Positions 1-11,819 of a DNA stretch of 64,000 nucleotides are shown piece by piece. The stretch's first letter is position 1. Every line of letters begins with the position of its first letter. Under the pieces are notes generated by a model, which searched no databases, was not told the DNA's origin, and saw only the letters and a program-made list of their open reading frames with translations. Origin of the DNA: Narthecium ossifragum (taxonomy: Eukaryota; Streptophyta; Magnoliopsida; Dioscoreales; Nartheciaceae); assembly GCA_963920575.1 (NCBI GenBank), contig OY986968.1:26480129-26544128 (forward strand). Reading direction: 5' to 3'. The position numbers and the translations under genes are program-made.

Positions 1-1504
<1,504 letters not shown>

Positions 1505-3381
1505 GATGCCATTTGGTTCAGTTCTATGGGAGCAGGATGAAATAAGTTGATAATCACCTCAAGATGAGATTCTAGGCGGTTCTTTTGCTAGATGTATGGT
1601 CAATTCTTTTCCTGCGAGACCTTAAATTATTGGTTTTGCCTAATACGGCTTTTGTAACATTACATCCTTTAGACGGGGATATAGAGAGAGATTGCGGCAT
1701 TCTACGGGTATGAACCGAGTCATGTAGAAAAGAGCAACATTTCAGAACTTGTGGTTTTCGAACTTCTCTTGAAAATAATATTTGCTGTTTAAAACAGATT
1801 TCAGGTTTCTGTCCTAGCTTCTGCTTTGGCCCAGTCCATTTAACATAAAACTTCAATCCTTATTTCTGCGACCATAGATCCTTTGTTATCTAAAGATCCT
1901 ATACTTTTAATGTTAGGATCTAGAAGGGAGGAAGGGAGGAAGAAGAAGAAGACACAAGTTTTTTTGTGGTTCACTCTAGGATAGGGCTATGTCCACGGAG
2001 TCATTGGAGGTTTTCACTATCTCAAAGGCAAAGAATTAAATTACATCATACAATGATGGTTGTTCATACACACCCTCATATCTTAGGATTTTGGCACATA
2101 GGGTATAGAAAATTACATAAACTACCCCTATCAATAGATCTCAAATCCGTTTTTTGTTCCGAGGGCGCTGCCCTCGAAGACCCCTGTCAGGGCGCTACCT
2201 CGAACCCTGTCAGCTCTGCGTAGTGCGTCATGGTCGGGTCTGGAACGATCAGGCTCCACAAACTCATCATTTAATTCTAGTCTCATATGCATCTCCTGAT
2301 ACTGTTAAGAATTGGTTATCATCCTTATAAGAAGCTATGCTTATAAGTGAAACTTTTATTGTCCTACGTGGTGGGAGAATGTCCTAGGTGGAGCCTATGT
2401 GGCATGATAATTCTAGGTTAAGAGGGGTTTAGTGAGAGGGAGTTATTGTGTGGTTATTGAGGTGAGGTTGGCGGTGGGGCATAACTAGTAAGTTTATATA
2501 ACTCCTCTTGATTCATACAACCACTATATTAAGCCAATAGTGAATGCAAGTATAATCCTTGCAGATCATGTGAATTCCAGATGCCAGAATTATTGATGCT
2601 AGATTGAAGACGGTGCTGGATGCGAGCCTAACAAAGCAATTCCTAGCTATAGTTTACAGCACACAGCCATATGGACACTATAGAGTACAGAAGGGCAGCA
2701 TGTATATATGGAAAGGGTAGTAATAATGCGGCATGCCAATCTTGACTATATAGCTTGCGGAACAATGCAATGGCCCTCAAAGACATTGATGGAGGACACG
2801 AGGTGATGGCCCTAGTCTGCCAAATATATATGACGACTCCCTCTCAAGTCTCAACTAAGCAAAAGAAGAAATGGTTTTGCTCATGTGAGTAAAGAAATTG
2901 CTATTGGAGGTTATATTCTCAGGAAGTCTTCCCCAAAGAAAGAAATGCCAAATATATCTGAAGACTCCCTCGTCGCATCAAGGGCTGTAAACGAGTCCAA
3001 GCTCGAGCTCGAGTCGAGTTCGAGTCACAAATACGGCTCGTTTCTTAGTCGAGCTCGAACATCATTGGGCTCGGCTCAATTAGACTTGAAAGCTCAATTA
3101 AATTTTTTTAAATAATAAAATTTGTTAATTATATATCTATATAATGGCTCGGCGGCTCGAAAACTCTCCACAAAAGCTCGGCTTCGAGGCTCGTGAGCTG
3201 AGCTCGTGCCACCGACATGGTTATCCATAAACTAAATTCATTGGTTAAAGAAATATCCTGATTAGTGCAGATCATAGGGTGAAGAGAGACGACTTCACAT
3301 AAACATGCTTGAAACAACTGGACAAGCATGACAAATACAGGGAATCAGGCAAAGCAGAGGATAATTTTAGCTGGGAAGCTT
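1505..3381. other. Intergenic: V-ATPase 3' UTR and non-coding repeats
   Basis: The first 300-400 bases after the stop are probably the 3' UTR of the V-ATPase gene. Around 1950-2230 is a stretch of retroelement-like character (a phrase about TGTCCACGGAGTCATTGG) that I cannot assign to a family. A GCTCGAG-rich patch lies at 2995-3210. No convincing gene is seen; the short open frames here have no family features. Confidence 0.6.
2995..3210. repeat. GCTCGAG-rich partly palindromic repeat
   Basis: Both ends are built of GCTCG/CGAGC words (AAGCTCGAGCTCGAGTCGAG on the left; GGCTCGGCGGCTCG and GCTCGTGAGCTGAGCTCG on the right) around an AT-rich centre, so the ends can pair. This looks like a small fold-back or MITE-type repeat common in plant genomes. 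The exact ends are uncertain. Confidence 0.5.
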
Positions 3382-6300
3382 TTAGGCTTCTCTAGGCGTT
3401 ATATATGCATGCAGAGGGTGAAGATTGTTGGTTGTAAGTTGCACGGTGTCCACATTTTCTCCTTCTCCTTCTTTCAACCTCCAGTGGAACTCTTGAACAA
3501 ATCTGCCGATGGCCGTACAGGAAATCAGAGATGCCTGTAAGTATCCTGCACAAGACCTCTTCCCTGCTCCGAAAGCCATGGTCTTGTGCATGTCCATTGT
3601 GTCATACTTGCCAGATAAAAACCTCTCAGGCCTCCATTCTTCAGGTTCATCCCAGACTTTTCTGTCCATGTTGCATGCGTAAGATTAATGGCAATCTGCA
3701 ACAGTTAAAGCCCTTTTAGTATAAACCAACATATATCATAGGATGAATTAATCTTAGATCAAACCAATTAAGAGAGGTATGATTCTCACTTGTGATCCAG
3801 CTGGAATGTCATATCCTCCTAGCTGTGTATCTTCATGAGCATATCTAGGAGGAACAATCGGAGCCGGAGAATACCGTCTGAGAGTTTCATGGAAAACGGC
3901 ATTCAAGTATGGCAGCTGTGGCAGATGCTCCTCCGTCAGCTTCTCCTTGCCGCATACTTGTTCGATTTCCATATAAAGACGTTCCTAAAGAAGAAGAACA
4001 AACATCAGGAAAACAAATCCAACAAATTGACCGAATAGACATATATCATCACCTGACACTTGACATTCTTGGCGAGTTCATACATCGCCCATTCTGATGT
4101 TACTAGAGTTGTATCAGAGGACTCAATTATTGCTTCCCAGATCAATGAGATGAGTTGCTCCTCTGTCAGATTATGCTCTTCAGACAGTAGGAAGTCTACA
4201 TAGCATTCAATTGTCTGTGGAGAAGTGACCATTTAGATATCTACAATCTAACGTACAGCACATAGCAAATAAGCAACAAGACTTATAGAATGAACGCACC
4301 TCTCCAAGGGCTCGACATCTTCTTTGTGCCATGATCAGGCTCTTTGTCAGTGCCGTCTTGCGGGTAACCATCCTCTGGATTTTCATCTCCATTGCTCGGT
4401 TAGGAACCCAGCTCAGATAAGGGAAGAAATCCCTCCAATCCACCTCAATCGCGCCCATCATAGGATCAATCACTAGTACATCAAACATCTCTTCCATTGA
4501 CATCTCTACTCCAAGCTCCTCCACATAAATGGACTCGACATCCTTTCCAAGAGCCTGTAACTCAGTTGTTTCAAAACTTTTCTATATATGTACTAGCGTA
4601 GCTACTGAGAAAATGGCTTTGAACCTACTTGTTTCAAAGCCAGTCGGAATAGCTCTTTCTTGAATGGCTCTCTGAAGTTGATCGCGCTGACAGGATCACT
4701 CTCGATCTCAGCATTCAGATGATTTAAGATGTTCTCAATCATGGTGTCTCTGTGACCACGATATCGCTTCTGATATTGAATGATAGATATCCACAGTGAT
4801 GCTCATGCATGTCAAAAACAGTAAGAGCAGGAACATGTACACAAAAAGAATAAACCAATCTACGTACGCGAAATATTTTTACTGAATTGTCGTTGTAAAC
4901 AATTAGAAGAAGAAAAAAAGGCATGATTTTGTATAAAAAGCAGCAGACCTGAGCATTTACCCCCAACAAACTTGTGAGTACATAACGTTTCACCATTTTG
5001 TGGAATTCTCCATAATCGCTTGTTGCTACCATAGCTTTGTTGGATGTGAGCAGTGTCAGTGCTTTTGAAAGCTGCCTAGCAGAAATAGATGAGAATTTAT
5101 CAACCATAGCCTGCAAAAAGTATAAAACAAAAGTTAAATATATATTTCTCAGCCATATATAGTCCATGAAGGAGGCTCCTGTTTTTTCTTGGTAAATAGT
5201 ATAAGACCTCTTTGGCAAGCTCTGTTGAATTTAGAACCACCATAGAGGAGGCTCCAGTTTGTACAATATAGATAGGCCCATATATCTCAGCCCATGCAGC
5301 AAATGTCCGATGGGGCTTCTTCTCCTTCAGTTGATGCAAGTTCCCAATCAACGGCAATCCGGGAATAGCTGCATGTATCACCAAATTACTCAAATTAAAA
5401 CAAAAGAGAACCTACTAGACTCTTTTGCTTCCTTATGTACAATTAGTGCTCTTTTAATCAAAATTATTCTTATGCCTTATGATTTAGGAACCTATTACCT
5501 ATGGGCTCTGAGAGAAAGAGAGAGAGAAAGAGAAAGAGAGAGAGAGAGAGAGATGGCAAAAGAAGCATGGGGCCAAGCATGGAGAGTGCACTCTGATCAC
5601 TTTCTTTGTCACGTAGCATGCATGTTGTCACATCATGCATCTTTTTGAATCTTTTCCTGTGACTATGATTAAGCGAGAAATGATTTGTGTCCCACCACCA
5701 CACTCACGTGGTGGGACGGATCCTTGCCATGTGGCGCAATGAGAGTGGAGTGATGAGGTGAGTGAAGGATATTCATGGATTTATGGGTTTTTATGACGGT
5801 TTTTTGGGGATTTGAATTTTGGAATATGAATTTTGGGTTTGGAATTTCAGTTTTTAGGGATATATAAAAAAAAAATATAAAACTAAAATATGTATATTTG
5901 AAATATATATGTAACGTATATACTTCATATATATTTTTAGTTAATATATTGCATACATATAAATGTATGTACATTTATTTTAGATATGTATACATATATA
6001 TATGTCTGTATGTAATACATATATATTTTTACATATATACTTTTCATATATATATATATTCCACTTATATTTAGTGTATATATGATGTTAAATGTGTGTG
6101 TGAGAGTGAGAGTGAGAGAGAGAGAGAGGAGACGGTGAGTGCGTTCCATCGGGGGGTATATCACCACTCTAATCAGGCAGAGGCCGCAGAGCACTTCGAG
6201 ATACAGATAAGGACAATATGCAGGCACATATATGATATGAGATCAGAGCAGCTATGTGTGTTGTCCAATGGCGCTAGTGCTGTTTTGCTGGCAATCACCT

Positions 6301-6536
6301 TTCTTGGGTCTTTTTCTTTCTTATGGTCTATTCTTATGAAACAAGAAGAACACATTCAGCATATCATCAAGCTAGAAAGATGATGTTGGTTTACCAGGGA
6401 GACGATTGGAGAGGCGGCTTTGGTTGTTGCGAAGTTTCACGACGGCCAACAGCAGCACAGCAGCGGCCAGGGCTACGCATGCAACAAGAGGCGCTCCTGA
6501 GGCGGCGGGCGCCGGAAGAGAAAGAAGGGCTTCCAT
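3382..6536 (-). pseudogene. KO: ent-Kaurene oxidase (CYP701A-type P450), frameshifted in last exon
   Basis: The family oxidises ent-kaurene to ent-kaurenoic acid at the plastid envelope/ER, an early gibberellin step. Eight exons (minus): 6536-6395, 5368-5208, 5110-4949, 4769-4629, 4554-4300, 4214-4053, 3984-3790 and 3695-3382, about 510 codons, the normal size. Exon 1 encodes an N-terminal membrane anchor (LVACVALAAAVLLLAVV). Exon 2 gives [20 protein letters not shown] and [18 protein letters not shown]. Exon 6 has the I-helix (SSDTTLVTSEWAMYEL). Exon 7 has the K-helix [10 protein letters not shown]. Exon 8 has PERF and the haem loop [10 protein letters not shown], ending [14 protein letters not shown]. 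Exon 8 is 314 nt although it starts in phase 0 and needs a multiple of three. One base is missing near 3680-3684, just after IAIN. As read, translation stops at 3525-3527, before the haem cysteine. Either a recent lesion or a base-call error; everything else is intact. Confidence 0.9.
5504..5553. repeat. (GA)n microsatellite in KO intron 1
   Basis: Imperfect GAGA/GAAA run within the roughly 1 kb first intron of the kaurene oxidase gene. The same intron carries AT-rich TATATA stretches (5860-6070) and a second GA run at 6100-6130. Confidence 0.9.
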
Positions 6537-6652
6537 CTATTAAAGCACCATTCTCATCCCAACGGTGCTTTGATACCATCCACCTCTCTTCCTCTCCCCA
6601 AAGGCTTTCTCTGCAGGTGCCTGGTGCTCGGTGCTCTGCACTCCTCGATGGC

Positions 6653-6660
6653 TTATATAT
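6653..6660 (-). promoter_or_regulatory. Candidate TATA box of kaurene oxidase gene
   Basis: On the minus strand the sequence reads ATATATAA, about 117-124 bases upstream of the ATG at 6536, inside a GC-richer leader. The spacing suits a plant TATA box with a leader near 90 bases. Inferred from sequence only. Confidence 0.5.
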
Positions 6661-7012
6661 TAGGATAAAGAACAAAAATATGCGGCCGGAGTGGCAATGG
6701 TGGACAAGTTTGGCAGAGAAGTTAACATGCCACACTTATCTGTAGAACTTTTTACCAAATAGGATCATAATATTCATTTTTTACATTTTATTATCTCTTC
6801 ATGTTTTTTGAAATAACATGACACATACATCTAAGAAACACGTTTATAAATTAAATATACATATAATTCTTAATTATACATGTATCATGAATACACATAT
6901 AATTATTGTTTATACGCGTATTAGGTTATACACATGTTCCTTACATGTATGTGGTCATATTATGCAAAAGGTGAATACCATGGGTTCTATTTGACAACAA
7001 ATCCCTTATCTG

Positions 7013-7123
7013 GTTGGGGGTCTCAGGGGGAGGGAGTCAGGGGATATGATTGGGTTAAACCCTGATGTTGGTTGTTTTTCAGCTTTTCACTAGCCTTTGG
7101 CTCAACTAATCAAAAAAAAAAAA
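7013..7123 (+). mobile_element. 5'-truncated LINE end with target-site duplication
   Basis: Ends in a LINE-like 3' terminus (CCTTTGGCTCAACTAATC followed by a run of A). A 14-bp direct repeat AAATCCCTTATCTG flanks it at 6999-7012 and 7124-7137. Only about 110 bp of element is present, so it is a severely truncated insertion. Confidence 0.8.
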
Positions 7124-7137
7124 AAAATCCCTTATCT

Positions 7138-7365
7138 GTAGTAGTCGGTGGACTAGATCCGGTAATAAGCTACCGATATGTGCCTATCCATAGTGGGCTA
7201 TCAATATGTGCCTATCAGTGATGAGATGCCGATTGATTGATCTAATCCATCGGTAGTTCGGTAGTGAGATATCGATGACTTGATCTAGCTTATAGGTACT
7301 CGATGGGCTAGATCAAAGAACCGATATCCTACTACCGATAGGTGGCACATGCCCGTCTGTCCATG
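7138..7365. repeat. ATCGGTA-type hairpin repeat, copy A
   Basis: Shares words such as CGGTAGTGAGATATCGAT, TACCGATATGTGCC and the exit phrase GCACACAAATAAATGCT with copies at 42885-43190 and 55505-55745. Internal pieces (GATCTAATCCATCGG against GGGCTAGATCAAAGAACCG) are inverted and can pair. The left end is broken by the LINE insertion at 7013-7123. Confidence 0.7.
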
Positions 7366-7567
7366 CACACAAATAAATGCTTTCATTTTAATGAATTTTT
7401 TAAATCTTAAAAAAATTATTAGTTGTACTTTTAATATTGTTTATGGAGACATATGTCACAATTTCTTAATAGTAATAGTAGATGAATTCCACTACAACAT
7501 AGACTCGAAATAATGACATTAATTAATTATTAATTATACATCAGAATAACCTGTCTTCGTGAATCAA

Positions 7568-7927
7568 GGGTGAGCATTCGGTTAAAACCGAAAACCAAAA
7601 AACTGAATTTTTTTGAGTTCTAAATATCAAAAACCGAATTGAACTGAATTAGTGGAACAAACCAAACCGAAACTAAAACGAATTCATGTAAAAACCGAAC
7701 CAAACTAGAAAAATCAATATATATATATAGGGTTTTTACTCTACAACATAAACTATGATTATTAAATCAAAAAATTCGATTTTTTATACTTTTAACTGAA
7801 ATTTAAAACAAAAAACCGAACTTTTAAAATTACAAAAACTGAAGTGAACTAATAAAAACTGAAAACCTAACATAATCACTCGGTTCGGTTTGGTTTCACA
7901 AGTTTGGTTTGATTTTGCTCACCCCTA
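7568..7927. mobile_element. MITE with GGGTGAGC terminal inverted repeats
   Basis: The left end reads GGGTGAGCATTCGGTT and the right end TTGCTCACCC, inverted to each other. Sub-terminal regions are full of AACCGAA on the left and TTCGGTT on the right, giving extended complementarity around an AT-rich centre. About 360 bp and non-coding. I could not settle a target duplication, so the superfamily is left open. Confidence 0.7.
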
Positions 7928-8737
7928 TTCCTGATGCCGCCAAAAAAAGAGATTATAAGTGGGAATGATATATCAAAGACCGGAAATGGTTCAAAGTTTG
8001 AAGTGGTATTAGAAGGTGCCTTAAGAAAATTAAATAGTAGACGAATTTTACCGCACGCGTGACCAAAACTCTCATCAACTGATTAATCATCTTTTCAGTA
8101 ATAGTTAGTCTATAACGCACCTGAAACTTAACGTACTCATATCCACAGGATCCCAGGGGCTTCCATTTGTGCTCCTTTCAACATTTTGGGACATAAAACA
8201 TTGATAATTTATAGACAATAATTTCCTTCATAGTTTTTAGAGGAGCTTGTTTGATTGTCTTTTTAAGTTTGATGGCTGGCCAAACATATATATGGGACGT
8301 CAGACGTGACGTTTGATTTAAGAGGGATTTATCAAATGATCTCTTATTAGACGCCAGCGTGATGTGGCCCATGGAAGCTCGGCCCAGCGGACTCCAAAAG
8401 TACACAATGGAATTGTAGGCGACCTAAGGCCCATGCATTTGAGGCAACCGGCTACCCACCCCTTAAGCTGGGACGGGCCATCCAATAAAAGCCTATTCTC
8501 CTATCTCTAAGTTGGATTGGCCCAGCGCACAACCTTGGACATTAGTTTATGTCAATCCATAATGATTAATAAGCATTTCCACTTGATTATTTCCAAAGTT
8601 CTATTCTTTGTTATTTTATTCTCTCTTTTTCGAGTGCAATTTCACTCAAAACTTTTTCGGTTGACAACTTAGGCATGCTCTGTATCATGCGAGGTGATGA
8701 GATTTGGTTAGATCGCCTCAAAATGGGCCTTCCCATT

Positions 8738-8863
8738 GCTTCCAACCGTGCGACGTAGGCAGGCTGACTTCATATTGGACCGGGCCGAAAAATATTGATT
8801 GCTTCCAACAGTGCGACGTTGGCAGGCTGACTTTTAATTGGACCGGGCCGATAAATATTGATC
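8738..8863. repeat. 63-bp tandem duplication
   Basis: Two adjacent 63-base units (8738-8800 and 8801-8863) each start GCTTCCAAC and contain GTGCGACGT, GGCAGGCTGACTT and TTGGACCGGGCCGA. They differ at a handful of positions. Non-coding. Confidence 0.9.
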
Positions 8864-9517
8864 ATCTCGTTGTGTTCATATTGTTTGAATGTTTCATGTT
8901 TGTCCTATAAAATTAGCATAATGGGGAAAAAAAAATTAAAAATGGGATTGACTAATTCTAGTATTTTGTTAAGATAGTGATCGGATTCGGAGGCTTAAGA
9001 CACTCGACTATTGAATAATGAATTTGGGTCCGTGTCTGACCAGATCTTGTGAGATGACACGTGTTGGTGGTTGAGTTTCGATTGGTTCATCATTGACCCA
9101 ATCTACATCCAACCGTGATAAAGTCATACTCGCTTTATGTTTCCAAGATCAAGTCTAAAAATTTCTAGCTCCTAGAAGCAGTTGAGAAATTAGATTGAAA
9201 ACGAAGAGAATTAATGGAACGATCACCAGAGAAGAATAGTTCAGCAAATTCTCAACCGCCAATCGACGATCCCCTTTTCTTATTGAGTTATCCCTTTGCT
9301 GCTCCAATTAAATTAAATTAAGCTTTGGATTGCCTAAATTAATCTAAAAATCATCGGCACCTAGGACTAGGATAATTCATTAAGTTACAATAAATATTCT
9401 GATTGTAATTAAAATCTCTTCGATTCTTTCGAGTAAGCTTTTTCTTTTTCTTCTCCTTCTTCTTATAGAGAAAAACAGACGTGTACTTACTGAAAGAGTT
9501 CATACTTCTTAATTTGG

Positions 9518-9727
9518 TCTTCATATAAGAAAATTATTTATTTATCTTTACCGATATTATTTATTGTAGGTATACCTTTTGATTTGGTGTTCATATGAGA
9601 AAATTATTTGTTTATCTTTACAGATATTATTTATATTTTACTAGATGAATATTATATAAGTTTTGCATACTTCTTAATTTTAGTGTTCATATGAGAAAGT
9701 TATTGTTTATCCGAAACCGATTTTATT
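9518..9727. repeat. Degenerate AT-rich tandem repeat, three copies
   Basis: Three related blocks begin near 9518, 9588 and 9672. Each contains a TTCATATRAGAAA phrase followed by TTTATC and a GATATTATTT-like phrase. They are spaced 70-85 bases apart and diverged. Confidence 0.75.
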
Positions 9728-10604
9728 AAACTTAGTGGATGATTATTGTATAAGTTTTTGAGGTACCTTTCTGCAAATGCTGCATCAGTTGATGTCACAG
9801 CATACTTTGCACCACAATTCAACAAATATTACTAAAATTCAAAGTAGGCATGGATTCACACAGCATATGCTTACACATATCTTATGTATTATTTTGTATT
9901 GAATGGAAGGGCCCTTTGGAGAACATTCCTGATTAATAATAGTCCCTATCTTGGACTGCTTCTATTTAAGGGGGACATTTTATACGAGCACTCACATCAC
10001 TTGGTAGACATATTGAAACACCATGTGACCCATTAGACTTCTTTGGAATAGATGGAAAGGTACAGAGATAGTTCCTTCAAGAAGGTACGTACCCACAAAA
10101 CTTCATCCAAATTTCCAGCAAATTTCTCCATGGAACCATCTTTTCTTGGTTTGAGTTATGGAAGAAGAACACATGGTAGGTCAGCTGGAACATGTATAAT
10201 AATTAATGGAGTCCATATCAGCATGTCAGCATCACTTGATATGATTATAGTATTCAACCAAACTCTTTATATAAAAGCTTTTTTCTTATCCTTGATATAG
10301 AAACTGGTACCTATATATTCATATTGATGTGAATTGAGATCAGTATTCTACTTTGATATCATATAAAATCGCCAATTGTTTTAAAAGATTAAGATTCGAT
10401 TTCAAGAAACTATGGACTAATAAGGGTTGAAACCTCTTGCATGATATGATGTCTTGCGTTCGAATTATTTACGTGAGGACTTTGTGGTTTTATAAGTATA
10501 TTAATAAGTATTTACTCGCTCTAAGCCAGGCAAAATGTTTAATTTTTAAATAAACAAACAAAAGCACTACCAAATTACAACTTTGATGGTGGGTTTGTTT
10601 GATT

Positions 10605-11038
10605 TTTTTATTTTTTATTTATTTTTATTAGATGTGTGCCAAAGGCTAGTATCCAGAGCAGCTTAAAAAACCATCCTAAGGAGGGAACCCACCATCCTCT
10701 TGATTCCAAACAAAATCCGAGAAAGCTGTCCTTTATTCGATAGATTACTTTTTTTTACTAAAATTGAACTAAAAGGTTAGGCGTTACAAAATCTAACTTA
10801 ACTTCCATCAATCGACGTTTTATATCACCGGCAGTCCCCTGTCTAGCTAGCGCGTCGTGTAAGATCGTCTGTCACCGTATTCGCTTCTCATGGTACAAAC
10901 ATAAAAAGTACGTCCCAATAAGGTAGTTGTACTCTAAATTTTTCAAAGGATGGTTCCGTACCTTTGTTTGATAGATCAAGATAGCCTTTGTTTGATAGAT
11001 CAACATGAGCAGGCTGTCCTTCGTAAAGTCTGATAGTG
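10605..11038 (-). mobile_element. 5'-truncated LINE remnant, minus strand
   Basis: A 17-bp direct repeat GGTGGGTTTGTTTGATT flanks it at 10588-10604 and 11039-11055. On the minus strand the element ends CTAGCCTTTGGCACACATCT followed by an A-rich tail, related to the other LINE 3' ends in the window. Upstream of this, a degraded frame resembles the end of a LINE RNase H domain (LARQGTAGD-like). Confidence 0.7.
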
Positions 11039-11819
11039 GGTGGGTTTGTTTGATTGATCAACATAAGTAGACAAAAACGAGGTTTGCCTTCGTAGACGGA
11101 TGATTAGTCTTCATAGGTTATAGCCTGGTAAAAACAAACAAAACAAATCTTTCAATGCAAATAACTAAAATTAAGATCATATGCGGTTTTGAATTTTAGT
11201 ACAAATCAATCAGCCTCATATTTGCTTACCCAACGAATTTTTAATTAGCAATTCAAATTTTCAAATTGGAATCTAACTACTCCACGGAAACTAGAGTGTA
11301 ATCTGTGGAATCAACATGAGTGTGACAGCTCGTTCTATTCTATTTAACCTTCGGGGCTCATCTCATAAAATGTAATAAAAAAGAAAAAAGAAAAAAAAAA
11401 GACAAGAGTGTGACATATTTGAACCCAATTCTAGGTCATCAAACCTTAATCTTTAATATATAGGAGGAGAATAACATATCAAAGAATACTGTCCAAAAAA
11501 AATACAAGCATAAGGAAAGTAACAACCTTTTTAGAAGTTTAATAAAGAATATTTAAAATTAGAATTGATTAAACATGGTGCCAAGACTGTCCTTCTGCCT
11601 CCTCCTTTGACCTCTTTTCAAATCCTCGTGAGCAAAGGACTTTGAACTTTGAACGACTACTTTTCTCTATTGGTTGGCAGCGCCCCCTGTGGCTGTGGAT
11701 TCCTCCGTCCGGACTATCCCTACTACTACTACTACTACTCTCTCTCTCTCTTTTCCAACTTGTCCTAAAGATATCCCACAAACCCTAATAAGCATGCTCT
11801 CACACCTCCCACCTCACCC

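Larger units (their letters stand above)
6537..11819. other. Large gene-free interval with LINE ends, MITE and tandem repeats
   Basis: I find no coding gene in this 5.3 kb. After the KO promoter it holds a LINE 3' end (7013-7123), an ATCGGTA-type hairpin repeat (7138-7365), an AACCGAA-rich MITE (7568-7927), a 63-bp tandem duplication (8738-8863), a three-fold degenerate AT-rich repeat (9518-9727) and a LINE remnant (10605-11038). The last 100 bases before 11820 are CT/ACT-rich and are the likely leader of the bHLH gene. Confidence 0.7.

Noticed and set aside
1950..2230. LTR or other retroelement around TGTCCACGGAGTCATTGG
   Set aside because: Flavour of a plant retroelement, but no ends, duplication or protein domain could be shown.
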